Part shown: positions 35,133 to 45,683 of the stretch, piece after piece | Layout of the letters: each line of letters starts with the position of its first letter | Position numbering within the stretch: the stretch's first letter is position 1 | Assembly (NCBI RefSeq): GCF_009727055.1 | Contig: NC_052349.1 | Span: forward strand, 30,483,682-30,547,681 | Origin: Benincasa hispida | Lineage: Eukaryota; Streptophyta; Magnoliopsida; Cucurbitales; Cucurbitaceae | Length of the DNA stretch: 64,000 bases | Reading direction: 5' to 3' | Notes under the pieces: model-generated | What the model saw: only the letters and a program-made list of their open reading frames with translations | Told to the model about the DNA's origin: nothing | The model's database searches: none | Program-made: the position numbers and the translations under genes

Positions 35133-35403
35133 TCAAGCACATTCATTCAACCAAGAGAGAATCAAAGGATCACGTGTTAGAGATCGAATCACAACGTATC
35201 AAATCAACATCTTCAAGTTTGAGTCCACGAAACAAGTTTCTCTGGAAACCTTGTACGAACTCAAGCACATTCATTCAACCAAGTGAGAATCAGAGGATCA
35301 AGAGTTAAAGATCGAATCACAATGCATCAAATCAACGTCTACAACAACACAAATTCAAGTTCAAGTCCACGAAACAAGTTTCTCTGGAAACCTCGTGCAA
35401 ACA
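35133..35403. repeat. ~128-bp tandem duplication of the LTR 3' end
   Basis: The unit starts 'tcaagcacattcattcaacc' at 35133 and again at 35261. Each copy ends with 'gtttctctggaaacc' plus the LTR-terminal 'ttgtacgaac' or 'ctcgtgcaaaca'. So the LTR end itself is present twice. Confidence 0.85.
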
Positions 35404-35788
35404 AACATTATTATCATTTTACATGTATATATACGTGAGTTTGTGGATAGAATCTAAAATTTAACCATTTAGAAATTTTATTTTATATTTTATTTACATA
35501 TGATAAATAAGATTATTTTATATTTGTTTAGATTTTGTTTATTACTTAGAGGGATTGGGTAGTTATAGAAACGGCAAAATATCAGAGGATAGTATTTTCC
35601 TTGCAAGAAATCTAACAAATTGTTCTGGAATATAGATCTAGGCATTTTTTGTAATGAAAATTTAGTCTAGATATTTTTAAAGCACAGCTATTTAAAAGAA
35701 GCCATTTTTGTTGGTAAAAAAAAATGTTTTAGCAAAAGAAAAGGAAAATTATATTAGAAACATTCGAGAATAGAGATGTCAAACATAA

Positions 35789-35807
35789 TGGGCCTGGGCC
35801 AGGCCCA
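35789..35807. promoter_or_regulatory. Cluster of TGGGCC/GGCCCA (site II-like) motifs
   Basis: TGGGCC occurs at 35789-35794 and 35795-35800, and GGCCCA at 35802-35807, about 55-70 bp upstream of the tRNA gene. Such motifs are TCP-binding site II elements in plant Pol II promoters. A role here is conjecture. Confidence 0.3.
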
Positions 35808-35860
35808 CTCCCAAATACAGATGAGTTAAATATTTTTTCTTCACTTCCGTGTCCGGTGAT

Positions 35861-35933
35861 GGGGGTGTAGCTCATATGGTAGAGCGCTCGCTTCGCATGC
35901 GAGAGGCACGGGGTTCGATTCCCCGCACCTCCA
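35861..35933 (+). tRNA. tRNA-Ala (anticodon CGC), nuclear
   Basis: All 73 bases fold as a canonical cloverleaf. The acceptor GGGGGTG pairs with CACCTCC (one G-U) and the discriminator is A. D-arm GCTC/GAGC; anticodon stem CTCGC/GCGAG with loop TTCGCAT, anticodon CGC at 35894-35896, which reads the alanine codon GCG; T-arm CGGGG/CCCCG with TTCGATT. Box A (TAGCTCATATGG) and box B (GGTTCGATTCC) of the internal Pol III promoter are intact. There is no intron and no encoded CCA, as expected for a eukaryotic nuclear gene (the plastid tRNA-Ala is UGC with an intron). A T4 terminator follows at 35941. The gene stands alone among repeats. Confidence 0.96.
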
Positions 35934-35940
35934 AAATCCC

Positions 35941-35944
35941 TTTT
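35941..35944 (+). terminator. Pol III T4 terminator of tRNA-Ala
   Basis: TTTT begins 8 bases after the tRNA 3' end, within the usual distance for a Pol III stop. Confidence 0.6.
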
Positions 35945-36375
35945 ATATATATACATTTTTTAATTTTAGATTTCCCAGTTTCTTTTGCTGTAGAAGATAA
36001 TGAACGCACCGTTTAAGCCTTTAAGGAAGACTTTTCTGCTGGACCGCCCGCAATGGTTTTCCACATTTTGGACCGGACCGAACTCTGATTCAGGCCCTTT
36101 TTTTTCCCTCTCTCTCTTAAAAACATTTTTTGCATCAATTTTCAAAACCCCAGAAACTTAAGGGTGTGTTATTTATTTGGTTGCGGTCTATTGAAAACTA
36201 ATTTTGTTTATATTAATTTTTGCTGACACGGATATCTCGTCTAGGTCATTCTTACTCCTCCAACCCTTTCTTTTGTTACGAACGCATTGCTGGAAGAGAG
36301 AGATCATATTTATTTAGAGAGAAAATATCATAGTATAAATTTAGAGGCGCCAGATAACAGATCTGATGTATGTTA
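35945..36375. other. GC-moderate spacer with a pyrimidine patch
   Basis: A 'cccttttttttccctctctctctt' type tract at about 36095-36119 and 'ggaccggaccgaactctgattc' upstream look like a plant promoter or leader, but no open frame follows. It may be a remnant. Confidence 0.3.
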
Positions 36376-36640
36376 ACATCTAAGTTAGTACACGAAGTGT
36401 TCAGTTCAACTACGCATAAGAGAATTGCGTACCTCTTAAAGTTGGCGGTATGGGGCTATTGGCTCGTTTTCGGATGTTCACTTGGATATATGCAATACCA
36501 ACAATGTTAAGATTGGCATGACTCTTGAAGTTGCAGGGGGCTAGAGGTCGAACTCAGCTATGTTTCCTTTGATCAAACAAAACGAGCTCAGTTGGCCAAC
36601 TTCTAGGACACGAGGGTTTAATTTTCTCCTTTGGGGATGT
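36376..36640. repeat. Dispersed repeat R, copy 3 (inverted, weak)
   Basis: 'catctaagttagtac' and following text correspond to the reverse complement of copy 1 at 1549-1895 ('gtactaacttagatatc'), with 'gtt.aact.a.cata' spacing preserved. Similarity fades after about 36500. Confidence 0.4.
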
Positions 36641-37095
36641 GCGGACTCCTAAACTAGCTCTTAAATGCCGTTGAGTTTGTTCCTTACCATGGCAACACTC
36701 AATAATCTTGTTGTTACATAAGGAGAAAAATTTGCGTAACCTAATCTCCAAAACAATAATTTTGAAAGTTATATATATATATATATATTCTATCTATAGA
36801 TAAATATATAAATTTGAGGATAATTTATAATTTTAGCATTCTTTGAGTTTTGGAAATTTTTTAAAAAGCTGAAAAGTTGTTGATATTGCAAATGGTGGTT
36901 AGCCCTAGAGATTTTGAGTGTTGACAACATACAATATAGAAAGCCCATTTTGATTTGGTTGTACTCTTCAAGTTGGTGCTTGTGGATGAACAGCCTCTAT
37001 CAGTCCCTTTAATCATCCCCATTTGTCACACCACTTCATTTTTCTTTCCAAAAATTAAATTTTAATTATCAATATAATTAGATAAGATACAGTAT

Positions 37096-37100
37096 NNNNN
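37096..37100. other. Assembly gap (NNNNN)
   Basis: Five N bases in an AT-rich tract. The true length here is unknown. Confidence 1.
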
Positions 37101-37390
37101 ATATATTGACCTTTAAAAAAAAAAACCATTTCAATTACCATTGAGGTAATCTCCCTTTGATATATATTTGTATTGATTTATATCATATTATTTGTATTAA
37201 TTGATCATTCCTACATTACACCATTTAATTATTCAATGATTAAAATATATGACTTATTCTATAAACTTAAATAATGAAATAAAATATTTAAATTAAGGCC
37301 ATTAATTCGTTGAAATAGAGTTCAATAATTATATCATCATTGTCATCATTTATTTCCATTTTTATATGATAATAAGATACCATTTTTTGA

Positions 37391-37468
37391 CAATATGTGG
37401 GATGGAGGAATTGAACCTCCCATCTTGAAATTGATAGTACAAGAACTATATCAGTTGGACTATGTTCG
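37391..37468 (-). mobile_element. tRNA-derived SINE-like copy 3
   Basis: This is the best preserved of three. On the minus strand the A box TAGTCCAACTGA (37451-37462) is followed 32 bases later by the B box GGTTCAATTCC (37408-37418) and then 'tccatcccacatattg'. This is a head resembling a tRNA without cloverleaf integrity, as in tRNA-derived SINEs. Confidence 0.55.
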
Positions 37469-38686
37469 TTTTCGTAAATGGACCACTTTTTAATTTCTCA
37501 CTAAATTCACAAGGGAAAAATCATTGGAGAGGGAAAAAAAGAAAAGAAAAAACTACCCATTTTTTTTTATTTTAATAATTGGATAAATATAATATTTTCC
37601 ATATATATATATATATGTGTGTCACAAGGAAAAAAACACGGATTTTGAAAAATAAAAATAAATCATTTTCAAACCAGCTTCAAAATAATAGCTCATTTAT
37701 TACTAATGAGATTATTATGATAGAAAAAAAAGGTATTGAAGATTTTTATGATTGAAAATATATGGTTGGAACATGAATAAGCAAAAAGAGAACAATGTGT
37801 AACAAATTCATGTGGATGAAATTGCATTTGGTTGTTTGTCCCCCAAGACAAAGAAGCAAGCACATGCTCATTAATACCTAATTTAATTTGGAGCTCTATC
37901 TCCAATCCTAACATGGCCCTTACTATATATTTCTTTCTTTTTAAGTCAAAGTTATTTTTTCTTTTTGAGTATGTTTGACTTAGAGGCAATATAATGTATA
38001 TCCTTATCTATGATTATTATCATTCAAAATCAAAATTTCAATTAAGTTATAGCTTTCACAACTTTGTTTTCAATAAAAGGTTATGATAACGTATAAGTGT
38101 GAAAATTAAACGTGTTACATTAGTGCTTTAAATAGTACCAAATTTTAATAGTAAGGGTTTGTATATTTTAAAAGGTTGGTTAGTAAAAATCAAAAGTCAA
38201 ATAGTTATCAAATGGACGATGACCGAAACGAGTATGAGTGAAAAATAATTAATAAAATTCAAAGTCAAGTGCAAGTATACACTATTAACAAGTAGTAAAA
38301 TGAAAGTATTCCAAGTATTGTTTTTTCACATGAGACTAGTTATACAATTCAATTATCTAAGAAAGAATTTTTCAATACAAACCAAGGGGTAACCGGTAAA
38401 TAAGTGTTTTTGGGTGGTTGGCTGTAAATTATAAAGATAAACGATAATTTAAAAAAAACAAGGAATTCAAGTCAAGTTTCAACCCATGGATAAGCTACCC
38501 TAGGCTATGCGGCTGCATCAAGTCAACTATGAACGGAGAAATACTTCAATTCAACCTTGTTTCACAAGTACTCTTAGAATCCTAAAGTAATTAATCCTAT
38601 ATTTCTATTGCTAATTATATTTTAGATAGTTTCATGCAATCTTTTTGGTTCTACGGTATGTTTTATGTCTAAGATCACGTGGTATG
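37469..38686. other. Spacer and older retroelement-like DNA flanking the gypsy insertion
   Basis: The 38230-38686 part ('caagtgcaagtatacacta' ... 'ggactagttatacaattc'-like text) resembles, from memory, non-coding parts of plant LTR elements. The gypsy element appears to have inserted into it. The open frame 37693-37989 (minus) shows no domain. Confidence 0.35.
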
Positions 38687-38691
38687 CTATG

Positions 38692-39182
38692 TGTCACAAT
38701 CGCACTTTTGGAAGCTTCATTTAGCAATTGTGCGACACTTGTTTCCACTCACAAACAAGTCAGCCAATTTGAATACAGAACGTCGATGGCACACCAGGTG
38801 CCTTTTACAACCTCTACCCCCATTTTAGAGAAAACGGTTATAGAAAACGGGTTTAGAGAAAATATTTTCGCAAACGTTTGAATGTGTGAATAGATAAGAG
38901 AAAGATTGTAGTAGGCTAGAAAGCAATAAGCAACAACAACGACTTTATAGTATACCCCTCTCCGGATATGGGAAGTGATGGTTAGTCTTATTCTCATATA
39001 GTGCATTTTGAATAAAAAAGTCAACTGACACCCTTGCATATGCAAAAGAGCAAGCGATCACTTACAACAAAAAGTACAAGGAACTTAACTAATGAAATAC
39101 ATAACATGAAAGCATGAAAAAAAGGGGTTGGAGTGGGCATGCAGTCATGGGTAACAGGCCCTGGACAAGCATGATCGTGACA
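38692..39182 (-). repeat. 3' LTR of the gypsy element (491 bp)
   Basis: On the plus strand it begins TGTCACAATCGCAC and ends GATCGTGACA. It is homologous end to end with 45684-46178 and 55509-56026. The minus-strand open frame 38749-39045 is LTR sequence, not a gene. Confidence 0.93.
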
Positions 39183-39195
39183 TTCTCCCCCACTT
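39183..39195 (-). other. Polypurine tract
   Basis: The minus strand reads AAGTGGGGGAGAA directly next to the 3' LTR, which fixes the element's orientation. Confidence 0.85.
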
Positions 39196-39351
39196 AATTG
39201 GTTGACGTCCCTGACAACCGACTCTGCTCGAACTCAGTGATCACTGGAGTAGCATTCCAGGTCTTTTGCGCGTTCCCAACTGATTTCTTCGTCAGGAAGA
39301 TCTTTCCATTTCACCAAGAACTCTGTTAGTTCTCGTCTTGGTCTTCTATTT
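39196..39351 (-). pseudogene. Chromodomain-coding end of gypsy pol
   Basis: The minus-strand translation contains 'RRPRRELTEFLVKWKDLP' and 'DEEISWERAKDLE', the conserved chromodomain strand and helix found at the C-terminus of chromovirus integrases. It is separated from the rest of pol by the inserted LTR. Confidence 0.8.
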
Positions 39352-41403
39352 CTTCACATCTTGTATTTTGCTCAGTTGCATGTTTTATTTGCTTTACCAC
39401 AAACCAATAAACATAAAATCCCTGGTTATCTGTTTGTAACTTAAGCATGTATGTGGTGACATACAAGTGAATCAAGTCTTGAGAGATAACTAAAATGGTC
39501 TGTAGTATATGGATATAGGAGAGAAACCTTATCCTTGTAATATTATGGATGCGGCCCGTTTTGTGGAATGGTCACAAGTGTTGTGACTTGTAACAGATGG
39601 TCTGATCTTGATCATTCATGTAGGGGACATGCGAGCGGGGGCATCCTATACAAAGAGTTTGTATAAGACCTGACTACGAAGTGCTAATGTTTTGTTATAT
39701 AACACCGTTCATGACAGAGACTTCACTTCACTAGGATGATCATAGGTAACATGACCTCAATCCTGTGTGAGTTGGGAACTCCTGCCATTGAGGGCGGTCT
39801 TTTGATTTGTATGGGTGCGAGTGGCCAGGTCGGCAATTCAAACCTAAAATTTTGGAGATTCGTCTAATTTAAGAGCTGGGAACTCAACTACACAAGATGG
39901 AATTCATTCCTTCCCCGAAGTAGGGGTAAGTAGATAGATAGCTCCTTTAAGGGCTGATTCCAAGCCTTGAACGATGTGGCGCTATACACCTTCTCTTGGC
40001 CCGAGAGGTGTTCACACATAGTTAGACTATGTTGTATTGTTCATTATAGGAATCAATGGTACTTAAGAAGTGAGATATAACTACATGGACAAAACGGTAA
40101 ATAGGTCCAGCTGTACTTATGAGCATCTGTGAAGGGTCATGATTGGTTATATCCGATGCACACAGAAATATATCTGTGGTAAGAAGAGTTCAGCTGTTGG
40201 TCTTTGGTGGAATGTCTGACAGTTAATGGATGGTGGATCTCATGGCTAAAGAGTTTAGTCAAATATTCACGGACCATTGGAGCTTCGAGCCACAGGTCCA
40301 TTTTGTCCCCTGGGTAGCTTGGATAAAGTCGAGAATCAGTGTTTGGGTCAGTTTGAAATGTTCAAATTGACAAGTGGCAGTTTGATTATATGTGATATAA
40401 TTGAACGGGTTAATTATATATGATATAATTGACTAAATGTATGAGATACATTATTTTGGAGGAATTTAGATATAAATATGATTTATATCACGTGGAGGAG
40501 AAATTACTGTAGTAGATATATGATATCAAACTATAGGGTAAAAATATAATATGATTATATTCATTAATTATTAAATTAGTTAATTATATGATAATTGGTC
40601 TAAAACTTCTCTCGGTCGTGCATTAGTGGGAGCAGCCGTATTCAGTTATGGTAACCGATGAATAAAATGAAAATTTGTTTCATTTTGAAAAGGTTCGAAA
40701 AAATTGGCAATCAGTGTGAAAATGTAACGATCGAATAGTTTGAGAGCATATACGATAGTCGTTCATCACCTAAACAATCGCACGCCTTGTGCCTAAACGA
40801 TCTCACATTAGTTTCTAAACGATTGCTTAGCTTTCCTAAATGATTATACAGTGTGTTGTGTTATCTAAACGATCGTTTACTTTTTACTAAATGATCGCTT
40901 AGTAAAACCTATACGATCGTGTAGATTCTTCTAAACGATAAGCATTTAGCTATACGATAGCTCTTCTTCTCTCCCACTTGCTTATCATCTACACGATTTG
41001 TTCTTCCTCATACTCTACCAAATTCACCAAAGACCACTTTGGATTCTCACTCCGAGAATACCAAGGGCTCTATTTTGGTGGTGTCGTCCCCGCTACATTC
41101 ACTTGTTTGTGACTGTTCGTGTTGTTGCCATTCGTGTAGACGATCATGCTACTACATCCACTGCGTTTTCTGAACGATAGAGTACAGATGAAGGTTCTAT
41201 GCTGCATCTGAGTTCCTAAACTTGAAGAAGGTCTTTAACTGGTATGAGAACTATTTTCTTTATATTTTACAATTCAAGACATGCCTTTAATTAGTGTGAA
41301 TTTGCATAATTGTATGTTAGAATGTATGTGTTATATTTCGGTCACGATGAAATCAGAATGATCCGAATGCGCTCATGGATGCTCTTCGTCAAGAGTTCCT
41401 TCA
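39352..41403 (+). mobile_element. Nested long LTR inserted in the gypsy chromodomain region (5' end truncated)
   Basis: The left junction is near 'ttctattt/cttcacatcttg'. The sequence then follows the reverse complement of 21113-22832 but lacks its first ~85 bp, including the TG end. The right end AGTTCCTTCA (41403) is followed at once by gypsy coding DNA. Gypsy coding sequence on the two sides (integrase tail and chromodomain) is otherwise contiguous, which proves insertion. No internal region is present, so it is a solo LTR. The expected duplicate of gtaca (41404-41408) is lost on the left with the truncation. Confidence 0.8.
40770..41000. repeat. Array of CTAAACGATCG-like decamers spaced about 22 bp
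   Basis: Variants of CTAAACGATCG start at 40770, 40793, 40815, 40836, 40865, 40887, 40909, 40931, 40950 and 40989, mostly 21-23 bp apart. Related motifs lie at 40728, 40751, 41132 and 41171. The spacer text between motifs is not conserved, unlike a simple minisatellite. Confidence 0.8.
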
Positions 41404-44400
41404 GTACAGTTGACCAGAATTCACACGACTTCCTTCTCAGTTGAATTTTTCATCGTGACGGGTGGACGCATCAACATGTTACGCTGCTCATCATCGGGGT
41501 CAGGGTGATAGGGCATCAGTATACTCACGTGGATGACATGATGGATCTTCATCCACGAGGGTAACGAAAACCTTATACGAGGTTTTCCTGACCTTTTCAA
41601 TCACCTCTAATGGTTCTTCATATTTTCATACGAGGCGTTGATCTCTCTAGCCCCGAAAACAGAATTTTTTTTATCGCAACTTAATCAGAACTTTGTCTCC
41701 AACTTGGAACTCGAAAGGCCTATGCTTCTTATCAGCCCACTTCTTCATTCTCTTTGACGCTTTCTCTAGGTAGGTGTGTGCTATCTCAGAGGTTTGACTC
41801 CACTCTTTGGTGAAATTATACATCTGAGGGCTTTTACTCGCATAGGAATGATCCATCAGGTGTGGCAGAAGTGGCTGTCTTCCACATACTATCTCGAAGG
41901 GCGTCTTTCCGATTGAGGAGCTTTATTGACTGTGCGAGTAATAGGTAGGTACTCCTCAATGCGAGTAATAGGTAGGCTTTTACTCCCACGATCTAGAGGA
42001 ATAGGTAGGCGCTCTAGTAACCCACTAATTTCACCCTTTCGACTTTATCTTGTTGACAGACAAGGCAAGTCTTGATAAATTGCATGATGTCATCTCGAAG
42101 GCTGGGCCAATAGTAACCTTGTTTAACAGCGCATAAGTTCTCTATCAACCATTATGTCTTACCCATGGCATGACGTGACACTCTTTCATTAGTGATCTTC
42201 GTAGCTCCTCAGATCGTGGAATGTAAAGGCGATTACCCTTGGTGTAGAGTAAGTCGTCTTCAACCCAAAACTGGCGTGTTTTCCCTTATTTGGCAAACTG
42301 CATAATGACTTGAGTCGATGTGCCATTTGCCAAGTATGCCTTGAAAGTTTCACGCACTGTTCCACTTAATGTACTTGCTTTTAGATGTGCAAGCATGCAC
42401 ATGGCCACATGCTCGCTCTTTCGGCTAAGGGCGTCTGCCGTTTAGTTGCATTTTCCTGGTCTATACTCAAACTGGAAATCAAATTTTGCCAAACATTCTT
42501 GCCACCATGTCTGCTTTGATGACAATTTTTGCTAGTTAAAAAAGTGGCAAATGGAGCTATTGTCTGTCTTGACCACGAACTTGGCCCCTAAGAGATATTG
42601 TTTCCAGGCCCTCAGGCAATGAACTACTATCAACATTTCTTTTTCGGAGGCAGTATATCTCCGTTTCGCATCATTCAGTTTTCTACTTTCATACGTGATG
42701 GGTGTCCATCTTGAAGGAGAAGACCACCCAACGCGAAGTTAGAAGCATCTTCTCAACTTCAAAAGGTTTGGACACGTCAGCAATTTTGAGGATCGATCCT
42801 TCAATCATCACTTTCTTCAAGCCCTCGAAGGCGGCTTGAAATTCAGCCATCCAACTCCAATGATTATCCTTCTTCAACAGCTCAGTCAATGGTCCTGCTC
42901 ATTTGGAGAATCCTTCCATGAACCGCCTATAGTAATTGGCTAGTCCGAAGAAGGATCGTAATTCTATCATAGATGTCGACACATTCCAATCTTGGATAGC
43001 AAACACCTTACCCTCTTCCATACCTATTCGATCGCATTCAATCACGTGACCAAGGAAATTTATGCGCTCTTGGGCAAAGGAGCACTTCTCTCTCTTTACA
43101 TACAACTGATTTCTCCTCAACTTTTCAAAGACTAGTTGGAGATGGCATCGGTGGTCTTCCATTGAGGCACTTTAGACCATGATATCTTCTAGATATACTA
43201 CGACCAATTTGTCGAGGTATTCATGAAACACCTGATTCATCAGAGTACAGAAAGTTGCCGGAGCATTGGTGAGACTAAAGGGCATCACGAGAAATTCAAA
43301 GGCCCTGTACCACATAACGCAGGCCGTCTTTGGTTCATCCCTTTTGGAAATTCGAACCTGATAGTACCTTGACTTTAGGTCTAATTTTATGAATATCTGG
43401 CACCGTGAAGCCGATCAAATAAGTTTGTGATGATAGGAAGGGGGTAATTGTTACGAATAGTGAACTTGTTCAAAGCTCGATAGTCGATGCATAGCCAAAG
43501 GCTTCTGTCTTTCTTCTTTGAAACAACACTGGGCCCCATAGGGGGATTTTGCTAGTCTAATAAACCCTGCATCCAACAACTCATCTAATTGCTTTCAGAG
43601 TTCAACCAACTCTGGTGGAGCCATACGATATGCATTCTGGGCAGGCGGCTTTGCCTCTGGTAGTAGTTCGATTTCATGGTTAATCTCCCTTCATGGAGGC
43701 AAGGATTTGGGCAAACTATTTGACATGACATCACGATACTCTTCTAGGACACACAGGATGTCTCGAGGGACTTTCTCTTCCACAGTCTCGACTGACTCAA
43801 TCGAAATGACCATGAACGTGGGTTCATCGTGGGCAAGGCCTCTTTTCAGTTGGAGGGCTGAAATCATTCTTACCCCATTCGGTTGTTTGATGTTGGTTTG
43901 AACCACGACGGGCGTAGATCCAGTAGTTTAGACACTTGGCAAGAGTCATCAACATAACTTTGTTTTCGATTAAGAATTTCATCTCCAACACTACATCAAA
44001 ATCGTCCATCTTAACAATTACGAAATCAGCAAGGCCTTTCCAATCCCCTAACTTCACTGGCATTCTCTTCACTATCTCCATAATAGGCAGGGACGCAGAG
44101 TTCACAACTTTCATTTTTCCAACATCTCTTTCCTAGGTTAAGTTCACACGACGGGCCTTTGTTTCAGTCATGAAGTTGTGAGTTGCCTCAGAGTCGACCA
44201 TGGTGCTTCTAGCCGATCTCTGGTTGACCCAAGCATCAACATACATGAGTCCCCTTTCCAACGGTTCCTTCGTCTCTCCCATATTCTTTTGGAGCACAGA
44301 CAAGAATTTCAAAATCCCATTATGGGATTGTCATTCTCTACGGCTAGCTCAATTTCGGGTTTGCCTTTTTTGGCTTTGTCTTTCGAGCTTCAGGTTAATA

Positions 44401-45636
44401 TGGCTTGGAAGGAATTAAAGGCAGTTCGATCGGACATTCGCCCGCTCTATGTGGTCCTCTACATATGTAGCAGGACGATGGACAATTGTAGTTGTTATAT
44501 CGTTGTGGCGGCCTTCGCCAATTGTTCCTTGACTTTTGTTGGAAGGGCTTACGGTCCCCACTGATGTTTTTATCTCCTCCCTCAGGTCTGGAAGGGCTTG
44601 AACGACAGTTTCCATTCCCTCCATTTGAAGAAGTTGGCTGCTTTCTCATGTCTTGAGAGTCTGTATTGAGGTCATATAATCATTCTGCTATCGCCTAGGC
44701 AAAAGAGAGATCTTGCACTCTTTGTTCATACAACTTCGTCTTTGCCCACGGTTTCAACCCTTCGACAAAACAGAAAAATTTGTCTTTCTCGGACATGTCA
44801 CGTATGTCTAACATAAGTCCCACAAATTGCTTCACATAATCTCAGATGTTACCCGTATGTTTTAATTCTCAGAGTTTTCGACAGGCTAAAATCTCGATGT
44901 TCTAAAGAATGAACTGTGAATGAAGTTCTTGTTTCAATTTTTTCCAGGTATCTATCATACAACGCCCTTCTTATATGTCCATAATTCATGATCTCTACAA
45001 AAATTTTGCATCTTCAGCCAGATGCATGGTTGCTAGCGTGACTTTCAATTCCTCTATCACGGTGTTCGTCGTCTTGAAGTATTGCTCAAGGTCGAAGATA
45101 AAATTCTCTAAGACCTTCATATCTCATACCCCACATAAGCATTTTGGTTCCGAGATCTTTATCTTGCTCACTTGGATTGCTCCCCCAGGTGGGGCTTGGT
45201 TTCCTACAGCTCGAATAGTGAGATTCACCCTCGCACTCACATCCGCAATCTTGGCTTTGATGACGTCAAGGGTCGATCGAATATCTTTTGACAGCTCAGT
45301 TACCATCTGAATTATTGCTTTCTGGGAGTTGTCTAACTCTTTAACGCGCTTCTCTATGTGAACAATAGAGCCCGTTGAGCTATTCTTACACTCAAAATTG
45401 CTGGATCGTGCAGTTTTTGCCTCTAGGGTCTCTACCCTGATCATTAATTCTCTGACAGGTATCCCGTCTAGGCGGCCAACTACCGTATCAATTCCATCAG
45501 CTTTCTCGGCAACTTCTTGCAATCGAGTTTCTAAGAAACGAATACTATCAGGGACTTCCCTCAAGTAGAGCATTTGGTCCTCCATCTCTACCAGCTTGTC
45601 CACTTAGGACTTGTTTAAGTTCTTTGTTGCCGACAT
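41404..45636 (-). pseudogene. Gypsy gag-pol pseudogene (gag, PR, RT, RNase H, partial IN)
   Basis: On the minus strand ATG at 45634-45636 is followed by a TAA at codon 11 (45604-45606). Gag: coiled region 45124-45603; zinc knuckle CYICRGPHRAGEC near 44430-44480. Protease: VDSEATHNF at about 44172-44198, where the usual DSG is DSE; then 'FDVVLEMKFLIENKV' near 44000. RT: '[15 protein letters not shown]', 'PFSLTNAPATFCTLMNQVF' and VYLEDIMV (active box, first Asp replaced by Glu, 43187-43189), with a stop two codons later. The primer grip and connection region follow to 42900. RNase H: a frameshift near 42740-42755 shifts the DASNFALGG region. IN: zinc-domain remnant at about 42060-42200, core missing, C-terminal 'HLMDHSYASKSPQMYNFTKE' to 'QVGDKVLIKLR' at 41685-41870. 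Confidence 0.9.
41925..42025 (-). repeat. Deletion scar with triplicated GAATAGGTAGG/GTAATAGGTAGG filler
   Basis: 'aataggtagg' occurs three times (about 41940, 41969 and 42001), twice preceded by 'gcgagt'. On one side is the integrase zinc-domain end (VERVKL), on the other the post-core segment (SSSIGKTPFEIV). The DDE catalytic core, normally well over 100 residues, is absent. Confidence 0.75.
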
Positions 45637-45664
45637 GATTACTGATTCTTCCCTCTGTGAGCCG

Positions 45665-45682
45665 ACTTGGCTTTAATACTAA
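45665..45682 (-). other. Decayed primer binding site (tRNA-iMet type)
   Basis: The minus strand reads TTAGTATTAAAGCC next to the 5' LTR. The usual plant PBS TTGGTATCAGAGCC differs at three positions, all G-to-A or C-to-T. Confidence 0.75.
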
Positions 45683-45683
45683 C

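Larger units (their letters stand above)
34156..35403 (+). mobile_element. Solo LTR, G2 family, internally expanded (1,248 bp)
   Basis: It begins TGTTGAATGAGAA and ends CTCGTGCAAACA. The flanks gacat (34151-34155) and aacat (35404-35408) are a target duplication with one transition. A TATA-like TATATAAATAG lies at 34432-34442. It is over twice as long as the 490-bp sister LTR at 30554 because three tandem expansions lie downstream of the TATA box (34556-34690, 35052-35127, 35133-35403). Confidence 0.82.

Noticed and set aside
37391..37468. A functional tRNA gene
   Set aside because: A and B boxes are present but acceptor and anticodon stems do not pair; SINE head is the better reading.
37693..37989. 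98-codon minus-strand open frame
   Set aside because: No recognisable motif and a low-complexity C-terminus. It lies next to a microsatellite and a SINE-like copy; no evidence of expression signals.
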